64,000 bases of DNA from assembly GCF_021018805.1 (NCBI RefSeq), contig NC_086248.1, forward strand, positions 100,737,739 through 100,801,738, in the 5' to 3' direction. The notes under the pieces were generated by a model. The model made no database searches. It saw only the letters and a list, made by a program, of their open reading frames with translations, and was not told where the DNA came from. Shown one piece after another: positions 13,756-25,700 of the stretch. Each line of letters opens with the position of its first letter. Within the stretch, counting starts at the first letter, position 1. A program made the position numbers and the translations under genes. This DNA comes from Prinia subflava (lineage: Eukaryota > Chordata > Aves > Passeriformes > Cisticolidae).

Positions 13756-14155
13756 CACAGAATCATAGCATGACTTAGGTTGGAAGGGACCTTAAAGGCC
13801 ATCTTGTTCCAACCCTGCTGTCATGGGCAGAGTTGAAGTCCAGACCAGGTTGCTCAGAGCTCCACACAACCTGGCCTTGAACACTTCCAGGGATGGGGCA
13901 TCCACAAATTCTCTGTGCAACCTGTGCCAGTGCCTCACCAACCTCACAGTAAAAAATTTTCTCCTAATATCCAAGTTAACCCCAGTCTTTCAGACTGAAC
14001 CCATTCCTTTTTTTTCCTGTCACTACATACTCTTGTAAAAAGGCCCTGGCCCAGGTTCAGCACCTTGCATGTGGTCTCACTAAACCACATGAGATTCCCA
14101 TTGTTCCACTTCTCATGTTGTCCCTTTGGATGGCATCCCATCTTCAGATGTGTCT
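13756..14155 (-). mobile_element. CR1 LINE fragment with internal deletion
   Basis: Minus-strand CR1. The plus-strand reading begins with 'cacagaatcatagcatgac', then 'ggttggaagggaccttaaag', the 'ctgtcatgggcag' block, 'ccttgaacacttccagg', 'gatggggcatccacaa' and 'tcctaatatccaagtt'. After 'tcttgtaaaaaggccct' (about 14045) it jumps to a block normally found much further upstream in CR1 ('cagcaccttgcatgtggtct' to 'ctttggatggcatccc'). The usual few hundred bases between these blocks are missing, so the copy has lost an internal piece or is a composite of two insertions. It has no coding potential. Confidence 0.85.
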
Positions 14156-15404
14156 TTATTGTAATATGGTGTTATCCTTATATGTTCAAAGTTAAAACAT
14201 ATGTTTTTTCGTTTGATTGCATTTATTAACCAAATGTCATATCATGATACATTAATATCCTACTACAATATCATGTAATAGTAAGTTAAAAACCATCATA
14301 TAATATTTTGGATGGGATGTGGCTTTATTAAAATGAGCTTACTCATCACATTAAGCAGAGACCTCACTCATCTCAAAAATATTTACCCTACTCAAGGCTC
14401 TAATATTTGAAGTATAGTTTTACAAATAAAAAGAAGTTCAAACCCATACAGCTGAAAGCACATTTGTTAGGCTGGATTAGCTGTCTAACTCAGTCAACTT
14501 CCTGCTACAGATCCTTGACCAAGGTGTTTTCAGAGAGTCTCTGTGGTCTCAGCTCTATGTATGGTTGAAGACTTTTTTTTCTTTTTTAAACTGTCACTAA
14601 ATAAGCATCTGTGTGAGAGAAAATGAAGTATTTTAGTGCTATCAATTGATTTTATTATCCCATTCACAAGACATGAAATTATTTGACAGAACTATAAACC
14701 AGGGGGAAGTAAACATTTCTGTCATCTTTTAGAACAGTACCATGAGAAAGGACATGGTGCAATTAAAGTGATGCTAGCTTTCCTGAATGCCAAAGGCCAG
14801 CCAAGGCCCTTCTAAAAATGTCACACATATTTCTTATTTAAAATGGTGAATTTTATGGAATAGAATGTCCATTGAATTAAAAACAAAATTACATGAAGTA
14901 TTACAGGTATAAACTTTCAAGAAACAGTAATATATCACTGATTTATAGTGATGTCTGGAATTTAATTTTACCCAAGTCTAAGGAATTATTAAGAAGAAAT
15001 GGATTTGTAGCTATGATTTCTACTCTTATGTGACCATATACTCTGTTTCCTTACTTACATGATACCTACTATGAACTATTATTCACTTTTTTGATCATGG
15101 CTCAGATAAAATCTATGAGGAAAAATGCTAGGAAAGCAACTTTTTTGAAAGAGATGGTAATCTGAAGTTTTGTAAAATGAGCATAGAATTTAATTTCAGA
15201 TGACTTTTGACTTTACTATTAATATTTTAGTTTTGTTTTGGGTTTTTTTTCCCAGAATTTGAAGATTTTTTTACTGAGTAGTACTGGATAGAGTAGAATA
15301 ATGATGAGTCAAAAACATAAAACAATAACATTGATGGAAGTGCATGATAGTAGTGTAAATTATATTTTCTCTTCTGGTATTTTCTCATGATATCCAATTA
15401 TTTT
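14156..15404. other. AT-rich unique sequence between two CR1 copies
   Basis: No gene, RNA or further repeat is visible. The sequence is AT-rich with dispersed stop codons in every frame. Confidence 0.6.
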
Positions 15405-16188
15405 AGGTCAGTCATGCTTGACCAACCTCATGGACTTCTACAATGAGAAGTCTGGATCCAAATCAGCGGATGAGGGGGACAGCATTAAATACTGCTTATC
15501 TTGACTGCAGCGAGGATTTTGATGATGAAATACAGACTATGTAAGTGAAATTTGGGTTAAAATTGGCTGAACTGCCAAGAAAGTGAAAGACTTTGGTGTC
15601 CTAGTGGACAGTGAGTTGATCAGAAGCAAGTAATGAGCCTTTGAGCTGGCAGACAAATTCCAGCAGGTCGAGGGGATGATCCTTCTCTTCTACCCAACTC
15701 TGATACATGTCTGGAGTGCTGAGCTGAGTTCTGGGCTCCCCAGTACAAGAGACATGGGCATACTGGACAAAGACAATTGAGCATTGGAACTTCTCTCATA
15801 GGAGGAGAGGATGAGACTTGGGACTATTCAGACTGAAAAAGAGAAGGCTCATAGGGGAAATCTTGATGGTGGGTATAAATGCTCAGATGTGTAAGTGAAG
15901 GATGAAGCCAGACTCTTCCTAGCGGAGTCCAGTGAAAGCACAAAAGGCACCTGGCACAAATTAAAAACACAGTTGAAATTTTATTCAAGACTAAGGAAAA
16001 AAAATAGTGTGAGTTCAGCTAGAGAAGATTAATCAGAATGACTGTAGAATCCCCGTTTGTGGAGATATTTAAACACAACTGAATACAGTTCTGAGCACCT
16101 CCTTATAGCTGACCCTTATCTGGTCTGGAAGTTTGGTCTAGACAATCTTCAAATGTGTATTCCAGCTCAAACATTCTTTGATTCTGTA
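15405..16188 (+). mobile_element. CR1 LINE fragment, diverged
   Basis: Plus-strand CR1. The left part ('catgcttgaccaacctcatg', 'gatgagggggacagca', 'cttgactgcagcgaggattt') matches the reverse-transcriptase end of CR1 ORF2. The middle ('ctttggtgtcctagtggaca', 'tctggagtgctgagctgagt') matches the region further 3'. The right end finishes with ATTCTTTG ATTCTGTA, a decayed ATTCTRTG octamer pair, at 16173-16188. Several frameshifts, stops and at least one internal deletion (around 15525) mean no functional enzyme is encoded. By divergence it looks like an old copy. Confidence 0.8.
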
Positions 16189-16739
16189 CATTTCTAAACA
16201 TAAATTTTACTCTTTACTTCAGACTAAAATTACATTAAAAAGCGAAGATCTTAGAAGACCAAAACAACATTGAACTAATTACTCTCTGAAGTAAATATTA
16301 AAACATTTGTAGTAACTCATATGTCTATCATCTGATATTGTTTCTACCTTACAGAGAGACTGTAAACTAATGCAAAAGGCCTTGTTGTTCTGGTAAGAAT
16401 TTTTAATTTTATCCTTTTTATCTGAGACCATGTCTGTGAGAGACTCTTCATGGAATGATAGTGGGACGATTACCTCAGAAAACACTGGCCCAAAGATGAC
16501 ATAATGAGTTTTTGGTTCAGAATTGGGTTTCATTTATCAGGGAAGGTTTGTTCTCTTTTGATGGTGTGAATCAGCTTGCCAGGAGAGCCATTATAAACAA
16601 ATACAATCCATTCTTGATTTTGTATAAAATTTTTAAAAGTGTCAACACTGTCTCTAGACAAATTGGTTTAGATCTGTTTTTCTTTGTTGTCCTGATTATT
16701 AAAAATTATTATCTTCATTGAACTAGCAAACTCTTCTCT
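16189..16739. other. AT-rich unique sequence
   Basis: No gene is supported. Two opposed open frames of 69 and 84 codons overlap at 16279-16721 and look like chance. Confidence 0.55.
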
Positions 16740-17660
16740 CTAGACTGTGAGGACTGGTCAACCCTTATTTCTCTCTTGTACTGGTTTTAACAACTACAGA
16801 GAAATAAATAACCTACTACCTTTCCCTCCGCTTCTTCCAATGAGGAACAATAAGGAGAGATTATAAATTGGAATAACAATTTATTAAAGTCACAATAACC
16901 ACAGCAATATTAGTAACAAAGAATATAAAAAAGAGATAGAGTGTTTTACTCACAAAAGGATATTTACCTCCAAGAGCAAACAAAGACTCTTCCTAAAATT
17001 AACACTGCCAACATGGTCTCCAGACAAAGGCAATATTGAAGGGATCCACTGAAGGAAAGGAAAATGGGGAAAGGACTGGCAGCAGCTGAGTGCTGATGCC
17101 AAGCTCTTTTCTCCAGAGAGAGGCAGGCAAGGTGGGGAATTTCCAGTCTCTGACACTTGGCTGTTCTTCCGAAATCATGCCCCCAGGGTGACATGGGTGG
17201 CAAGGAGCAGAAAAGGGATAAAAACTTGACCCCCTTTTCTCTGTAACCAGGATCTATCCAAAAAAGGTTTCCTTCATTGTTGCAAAGCTGAGTCAGCCAT
17301 GGGTCCTAAGTCATGTTCAGACTACAAAAAGTTCCCAAGAAAATCCCCTTTGCTGCCAGATGTGCAGAGCAAATTCAATGCTGGGAATTGAGCTAAGCTA
17401 GCCATCTCTAATAATACAGAATTTATTCAACAGAGAATTCACTTGGTGTTTTTTTGAAAGCTGGTGTTTTTCTGAAAGCTGCAGACCCTTATTATAAGTT
17501 CTCTGAAGATTGGGTAGAGGCAGTTTAGCACTGGGCTTGCCCCAGGCTAGTAAGTCCTGCAGAGAAACAGAAAATAATATCTCAGCCCTGGGACAGCTTG
17601 TCTGGGTTTGTTAGCATGCAAACTGCATTCACACCCCTTCCTGTTTGCTTTGCACCATGA
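16740..17660 (-). mobile_element. Probable ERV LTR, minus strand
   Basis: Composition changes here to a GC-richer, LTR-like stretch. On the minus strand a polyadenylation signal AATAAA (16885-16880) is followed by CCAATTT and a pyrimidine-rich segment, a layout I associate with songbird ERVL-type LTRs. The exact ends and a target-site duplication were not found, so the borders are approximate. The short open frames inside (16950-17203, minus) are not genes. An 18-bp tandem duplication near 17444 may lie within or just beyond it. Confidence 0.45.
17444..17479. repeat. 18-bp tandem duplication
   Basis: Two adjacent 18-bp units, TGGTGTTTTTTTGAAAGC and TGGTGTTTTTCTGAAAGC, differ at one base. Confidence 0.9.
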
Positions 17661-20600
17661 CCCAGACTCTTAAAAAGAGTCCAACTGCTGAATTCTCATT
17701 GTTTCTAATGCCAGTGTAATGGAATTGCTCTTAAGTGCTGGTGAGAAATTTTCCCAGAGTTAACAAATACTTAGTCCATGACTACATGGCTAGTCTTTTA
17801 AGCCTATTGGCATAAGCTACTTTGAAAAGGCATACAAATAATCTGAAATAAGTTATGCAAAAAGAAAAGTACGTCTGAAATGCAGGAGCTGTTTCAGTCT
17901 GATCTTACAGCCAGTGGGATGTCCAAAAACCTGCCAAAGGCTGAGAACTAACAAAGTCAAAAACACATTACTAGGAGGGTCCCAGTGCTATTATGAAGTT
18001 AAACTGTGGCATAATCCCCAAAGAAAGTCAAGACTCCAAGAAGACCTTAACAAGGCAAAGGCGCAGGTTGAGCCAGATTTTCCAAGGGACTGCGCTGAGA
18101 AGCCTTGGGCTATGCTGATTGTCTCCTTGGTAAAAATTTTAGAGGGGACACCTGTCCACGGTCATTGTCACTGTTATAGCACTCCAGTAAAGGGGGGTAA
18201 GAATACTGCTTACTCATCCTGCACGTCACAGTGTCTGGATTTCAATATTGCCTGTCTCAACAATGCTTGTTATTTAATAGCTGACATCTACTTACAAGTT
18301 TTCCATATATACATTGCATTTACTGGCAGATTTTGCTAAAGTAAAATTCGCATTTGTCCATTGTTTTCAGTCCTGTATTTTCTTTCTTTCCTCAGGCCCC
18401 CATAGAGTTCCCTACAATGGTGCCCAAAGTTAAAGGTAGATTGCTGTAAATGGTTTTGCATTTCATTTGCACTTATTGCTACATCTGTGTTGTTCCATTT
18501 TTTGCAGTGGCCTCCCATGTAGCTTGATTTTCCTTAACCCTTTTGTATGACCACTCTTTGCTTTAAGGGAATGAAACTTTGAAGGCAAAACCAACATATC
18601 CAAGGCAGTATTGCTCTTGAGAAGTTTCATCAAATATGCCACTTACTTGTGTAGTTAGAAGTACAGCTTGATTGTTGCACTGAATTATTTAGATTTTTAT
18701 ATACATAAAATTAAACCAATTTTACAGAGTTCTCCGCTTTAACTAATGATGATATTTTATTTTGATCTCTGCCATTGAGACTGTATCCTTATTCTCAAGA
18801 AGTGTTCCAAGGATCCTTTAATTAGGTAGGGAAGCCGATGAAACTTTTTTAACCAAAGAATTGTAGGCATATTCTCTTGCTTTTGACTATGCCTGCATGA
18901 ATACATATTGTCAACAGCATTTTGCTTTATGTCAAAGCAGGTTTCAGTCCAAGTTTTTCTAGATCTAAGAAGCAGCCAGGCTGTTTGATTTCTTGCATCT
19001 TCTCCTGCATTTTCTTTTCTCTAACGCTTAGTTATTTATTGCTTTTCATTACTAACCACTAAGTGCCTCCAGAATTATTGTCATGCTTATATCTTCTGAT
19101 AGTAATTTCTTATAAAATCTTCAGCCTCATAATTCTATAAAATGTCTTCTTTTTCATAACAATATGCTAATTCATGTTCAAAGTATTGTACCCTGCAATC
19201 TGTTTCATAGTTTCCCATAAGCAGTTTCTTTTGATTCAATCAATTTATTTTCCATCACCTAGCAACCTCCAAATTCAGAAAACAGAAACGAATCTGCAAC
19301 AGATATTTTATTAATTTTCAGCTCATTTTCAGAGGCATTTCATATTGTTCTGAGATGAAATTAGAAAGTTAGAGTTTGACTTTGAATAATGTATTTATAA
19401 GAGAAGATTTTATTCCATTGGGGTTATGGTTCATCAAATGAATTTGTTTGCAGTTCAGCAGTCACCTGAGATATTCATTGAAAGTTCAGAACATCTGTGT
19501 TTCTCATAAAAGTTGGCTGATAGCACATTTGGATTCATTCACAACAATCTGAAGAAAAGAATCATGTATTTATTCTTAATCTGCCTACACATTTAAAGGG
19601 AGCTTGAATTAAGAATTATGTACTATATGAAAGAAGAAAAAGAGGAAGACGGTCTTGAAAAGCAGAAAAAAAAATCATTTATTACTCAGCACAGGCCTAA
19701 TGTAGGTTCATTTGTAGAATTATATTTCAAGTTTAAAGGCAATAATGAATATTTGTAAGGTAGAAGCAGAAGGTTATGAAGCTGGTTGCAGAATTTTGAT
19801 CTTTATATGTAATTTAAAAATTCACAGTAAAATTTATGTGAGAAAAGAACTCTTTAATCAAGGCCATGCTTCCATTTTCATTTTAAAATATTAAGTTTTG
19901 TAGATTTTGCCCACTTTGTAACTTGCACAGTTGTCAGATAATTTCTGTGGGGGCTGTTTTAACACAGCCATACAGACCTTCTGCAGCAGAATTCAAAAGA
20001 TGACAGCATGCAATTCCCTGTGCATGCATACATGCTGTAAGATCAGACAATTGCCAATTGTGGTCATGAGAATGATACACCAGAAGCAGTGATTTCTCCA
20101 ACATGCTGTAAGAACAGATCTGGAATTCTACCTCTGGCACAGGTCTGACTGTTCATGAGATTTGAATTGGCAGATTGCAACAGCTATGGTTGCACAGGTG
20201 ACCCTGTAGATTTGGTTGCCTTTCTCAATTTTCTCTTGAAAAATATACAAGTGCATTTTTAGAGCTCTGTCAAAGGGAAGGCAACTCCAGTTTTATATCC
20301 CTATTAGCCTTAAGAAGTCTCCATCTCCTGTCTCTGCCCAGTCATAGGTTTGATGGGTTACACTGCAAGGGAAATTTCTTTTGCTTTTTAAAAATGTGCA
20401 GCTGAGTTAAAAACAAAAATGTTTTTAACTGGTTCCCCATCTCAGGAAGGGTAAAAGTCCTTTCATTTTCTGCCCTTAGACCTAAAAAACAAAAACAAAA
20501 ATCCCCAGGAAGATAAAAAAGGGCAGGAGGGGAAAGAAATGGAGAAATTATCAGAAAATTACTAGTGTATGCCTATACACTTAATGGCAATTTAAGGCTT

Positions 20601-21829
20601 CTGGTACTTCTTTCAATTTAAATATTATTTTCAAGCTCACAGTTCTTCAGTCACCCCATCCATGTAGGCTATTCTAAAGGCAAGATTATGGGTCTGAAAT
20701 ATGCACAGACTTAGGAGCTGATGTGGTCAAATGCGCAGTTGCAGCTGAATCAGGTGAAGGGATTTTGTCCCTTAGGCTGCCAATCTTCTCCCCAGCCCTC
20801 ATCCCTGGCCTGCTGGCGGGCTTTCATGTGCTATATTGTGCCTCTCATGTGCCTTTGCTCTGCACAGTCTCAGTTTTCCCAAAAGCCAACATAAAGGTTA
20901 ATTTTGACAGGATTTATGCCTATTCAGGGTGTTTTGACAGGAGCAGATAAGGCAGTGGCTGCATTTCAGCTCCAGCCATCCTGAGATGGTGGTTTCACCT
21001 GGAGCACACAGAGTGCTGAGGAGCTGGCCTGGGGACAGCAGACCAGCACCTGACTCAGCAGCCACCAGGACAGTGTGCCTACCTGCCAGCAGTGACATTT
21101 TTCTTTCTTTTCTTCAGGTTTCTTATCCTTAACAATGCTGGTAACATCTGTGTCTCAAGCAGACACAGTAGCGATTTCTACCACAAATTAAAAAGCTGTT
21201 GCTGCAATTGCCAGTTTGTGTGGTCTCTGAAATCCTGAATTTAAGACAGCATATTTAAAAGGTCAGCTCTTCACTGAGGAAAGAATGTGGATCATAAGAA
21301 GAAAGAGACTGAATTTGTACATTTCATGTATGACGTTAATCAATGTTTTATAATTTATTGATTTTTAGTTTAAAAAACTTCTCCTCAGTAATGTGTCTGT
21401 CTGCCACTGTTTTATTTTGTATTTGGAAGTTATGGGATTCTAGCACCATCAAAAGTCTTCCTATTTTTTCACTCATTTGACAGAATTAAAACATTATAAT
21501 TATTTACAGCATCTTTATTTCACTCAGGAGATGCATTTTATGAAAGTAACACCTAATTTTAGCATTAACAAGCACCCATCATAATTTATAAAACTGAAAA
21601 AAAAAGGTTCTGCAGCTATTTGTTCTTGTTTGTTTTTTTGATGTTCCCAGCCTATCATATAGAGGGGATAGGACTAAACAGAGGCAAGCAAGGAAAGCAA
21701 ATTTAGCTGTGAAGCCCTGTCTGTGAACTTTCCATTTTTTATCAGAATAATATATGTTCTGTCATGCATCTGCAGCTACACTGTTAATTCAACCTTTTTT
21801 GCCTGACTGATTTTGTTGTAGCATTCATT
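17661..21829. other. Unique sequence, no supported gene; GC-richer patch at 20.7-21.1 kb
   Basis: Mostly AT-rich without recognisable elements. A 141-codon plus-strand frame (17914-18339) is the longest frame not caused by low complexity. It contains several Cys and a hydrophobic C-terminal third, but I recognise no domain, and roughly one frame of this length is expected by chance in a window this size. The segment at about 20715-21110 is GC-richer and unlike its flanks; it may be an old repeat fragment but I cannot name it. Confidence 0.5.
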
Positions 21830-22061
21830 AAAACAAAAACAAAAACAAAAACAAAAACAAACCCAAAAAAACCCCCCAAAAAACCAAACCCAAAACCAAA
21901 ACCAAAAAAAAACCCCAAACAAACAAACAAAAAAACCCACAAAAACAAACAAACAAACAAACAAACAAACAAACAAAACCCAAAAAAACCCCACAAAGAA
22001 AACCAACAAAAAAAACCCCAAAAAACCCCCCCACACACAAAAAACAAAACACAAAAAAACA
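21830..22061. repeat. A/C tract (232 bp, one G)
   Basis: All bases are A or C except a single G at 21998. It starts with AAAAC units, passes through runs of up to seven C and an AAAC microsatellite (about 21949-21977), and ends in A-rich sequence with CA units. The 87-124 codon frames read from the minus strand here are pure composition artefacts, rich in Phe, Gly, Val, Cys, Leu and Trp. Confidence 0.9.
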
Positions 22062-22705
22062 GGACGGGTCATATAGGTGAAACAACAGACATGGTTCATA
22101 TAGACTATTATATACAAAGCATAAATTACAGTATTGGTAAACAAACTCACAAATTATTTTAACCTTTCCAAATAAGATCACACTGTGAAACTTTTGTGCA
22201 TATTCAGAAAACCAGAGAGGTCAATATTTGGAAGATTTCAGTCATCTTCTACTATTTTTCAGATTTTCAAAGTGTTCCTTACTTAAAAGTCATCCATGAT
22301 AGCTCCACAAACAATTCACTTTTAGAGGAGAAGTTCCTGGTATTTTGCAAACTGTTCTTTGCTACATTCTGGGAAATGTGGTCTTTTGAAGCATGAGTTT
22401 TTCAAAGATGTGAGGATATTTTGGGGCCACACCATTTACTATTAAGATTTTGGTGATACAGAAACAGAGAAAATTAATGCAAATATTTTTCCTTTTTTCT
22501 CTCTCTTTTTTTTCCTTTTTTTTTTCCCCACAACTATAGTGAATAATAAAGAGAACACTTAGCTATATCTATCCTATTTTCCCAAGAAAATATTAATTCT
22601 TTGAGTTGGGTGGGTTTCCTCACTGGCCTATTCTTTGAAAACCTGCTAAATGATCTGAAAAAAGTAAAATTTTAGGTAAAGTCCATCAGAATTGTTTGAG
22701 AGTAA

Positions 22706-22708
<3 letters not shown>
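22062..22708. other. AT-rich unique sequence
   Basis: No gene or repeat is recognised. A T-rich stretch lies around 22490-22525. Confidence 0.6.

Positions 22709-22740
<32 letters not shown>
22709..22740. repeat. Poly(A) run, 32 bases
   Basis: An uninterrupted A run on the plus strand. No AATAAA lies within the 30 bases before it, and I recognise no processed gene copy upstream. No flanking target duplication is obvious. Confidence 0.9.
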
Positions 22741-22745
<5 letters not shown>

Positions 22746-25700
22746 AAGCATGCCTGTAAGTACCACAATCACAGAAGACCCAGATGAAGTACTTGGAATA
22801 CTGGGGCAGAGACAACATCTTAGCTCCATGTCCAGAGCTATATATGCAAATGACTTATGTATTTCTTCTTACACTGGCCTCTTAGTCTGTGTTTACATTA
22901 CATCTTCACCAGGAATATTTCTTTCTCCTCAATAACATATATTAAACAACTTCAGATGTCTTCCTTGATTTTTAATTCTTCTGCTTCATGCTGTCAACCA
23001 CCTTTCTTAGACAGTCATAAAGCATTATGTTATTCCTGCATTTTGATGTTTAATAATGTCTTAATTTGTATTTTTACCTTATGAGTGTTTATTTCCCAGA
23101 CATCTTAAGAATTTTTTTTTCTTTTGGTAACTGTTTGGGTAAAGAATTTTATATGGAAAAGCTGTTTACTTTTATGATTCAGATGCATGAAAAGTGCTGT
23201 TCTTCCTCAGCTCCTGCTTCTGCAAATACAAACACACACAAACACACACAGAGTACTTTCAGTGTACTCTTTCAGCCACTGTTCTTATAAAGCTGTAACT
23301 TGTACATCTATGACCAGGCTTGAGTTCATGCAGAAGCAAAGTTTCCACTCCATCCCCTCTGACCTGAGACAATGTCATTGCATGATGATGACAGAAACAA
23401 ATTTGTCAGCTTCTGGACGAACAAGAAATCTTGCTCTTGGCAACTTGTCATCTTTACAGATTCTCTGTTACGTTTCAACAAATCTTGGCTGAGTCTGGCA
23501 GTTCTGTAGTATGAAACACTGCCTAAATTAGTCTGGCAGGTACAGCAGATGTGTTCATCAGAAGTTCTTTCTTTCCTGTAGTAAATTAAGACATGGCAGC
23601 TTGAGATGTTAAAGAGAAATATCCCTCTTTGATGACTAAACCAATTCAAATTTACACAAGATGGATTACATCTTTGATTCTATCAAGTTAAAGAATATAG
23701 TTAATAGTTCTGCAAGACTTTTCTTCAACTGCCTACATTGTTCTGAGTATTTTACCTTGCTTGATCCTCACATTGTGTACTTTTCCTGCTACTTATATTC
23801 GTAAGACTTGTTACTGAAACTCATACCACTGTCTGAGTTTTTTCTGCTGTTCACCATGTCATAGTTTGCAAAAAACCTGCTAAAACCTTGTAAAATAGTC
23901 ATAAGAGTAACAATTTCTGACTGGCTGCAAAAATCCCCTCAGCCTCAGCTGAAGAATATATGGCATCATTATGCTCTTCAATAATAAATAGGTACTTGCC
24001 TCTCCTAAAGTTGTTTAAATAATAACAGGTAAACTGAACTTCAATATCTAGGGTGGCAGTCTATTGCTTTTGAATATTTTTCTGTACTTTTGTGATTATT
24101 AATGTTGATATGAATGTTTAAACCAGAATTTCAATTAAGCATTTTCACAGTTGAGGGGAAAAAAAAAAGAGAAAAAAAACAAGTGGTGAAAACATATTAT
24201 TATGTAGAAGTCATAATTTTGAGACAAAAGAAATAATGTCTGGGATTACAATTGGTCTTTTAAAAGACATCTGGGTGATTGTGGCCTAACACATTTTGTA
24301 ACTATGCAGATGATCCTTTCTGATTTCACATCATCTCACAGAGTACAGTATAACCTTCTTAACTGACACTTTGCTAATCCTCATTCTTTATGAATCTGCA
24401 CAAAAAAATTGGCAGTGTTTTCACTTCCACCAAGCAAAGATTTAAGATTAAGAAGAAGTGCTGAGAGAATGATTCATGTATTGCTGGGATGTCACTATCT
24501 TTAGAATATGCACTTAGTAGGATAATGTACATTATTAAATAGCTGATGTGTGACATACGTCCTTATTTTCTGTTCTGCTTTCATACTTGATAAATTTCTA
24601 AGCCTAGTAAAATATGTGGACAACTTGGTAGGTATTGAAATTGTAAAACTTTACCACACAGAATTTTTCATTCCTCATTGCAGAATCCAGGCATAAACTG
24701 GGCTTCAAGCTTTTGGAGGTTATAGTTTTGTGAGCAGTTGTGGTACATGAGCTGCACAGTGCATCTGCTGAATCATAAATTATGGTTGAAATTATTAATG
24801 AGACTCCTCTTAGTCTTACAGTAAAAAACAATTTCTAGAAAATGTATGTGGTTTGATTAGGAATGTCTGCTTGCAGTGAATTTTGCTGAGAGGGGTTTCG
24901 TGGATAATTTTTCCTCCTGCATATATTTTTCGATATTAAAACTGGTTGTATTTAGGACCTCTAAATTCCATTTCAGGATCGGATTGTCTGGAATTCTGAG
25001 AATTTGTTGGGGCTTTCAGTTAAAATTAAAAGGCACAGCTGAGAAGTGATTTAGATTTAGTAGATTTAAATTACTACTCCATTTTAATTTAGAGAACAGT
25101 CTCTTACTATAGAGAAAAATATCCTACAAAGTGAAGTCAGATCATAATTTTCCCTGTCTGGTTCACCTGCCTTCAATGACCCTCTCATCCCCCTGCTGCT
25201 TCATCAGAAGTTCTTTTACTGTACAAATGCACACAGGAATGGTGTTCTGGATTTCAAACAGACTTAAATAGACTTTAAGGTTTAAAACACACAAAATGCA
25301 GGTTTTGGAGGGAGGAAAGCAAGATGTTATGAAGAGAGAGTTGTCTAAAAGTCAGGAAATATGAGCTTTTGTATTTGTTACAGTCAAAAGGAATTAATAT
25401 TGTTTTTTAAATTCTCAAGAAATCATGCAGGTTTACTTGTTAATTATGGTCAGGAGTCAGTGGTGTGCTTGCCTGCAAAATACTCCTTGAAAAGGGTGTT
25501 TTGGGAGTAAAGACTATTGTAGTTTTTGTCAAAATAAAAAATACATGTCCTTCAGAAGTTATATATGTAGTAAATAATGAGCTTGTGATCACTCTTAAAA
25601 TAAATACAGTTCATCATAATTCTTTTTTCCCAGAACAACTGAAAATATGTAAATTACACTTGAATTCAAACTTGTCTCATATTAGGAAATTGCTTACCAA

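Noticed and set aside
21949..21977. AAAC repeats considered as a CRISPR-like array
   Set aside because: A 4-bp microsatellite in a vertebrate genome, with no spacers.
21776..22181. Minus-strand frames of 87-124 codons
   Set aside because: Same artefact over the second A/C tract.
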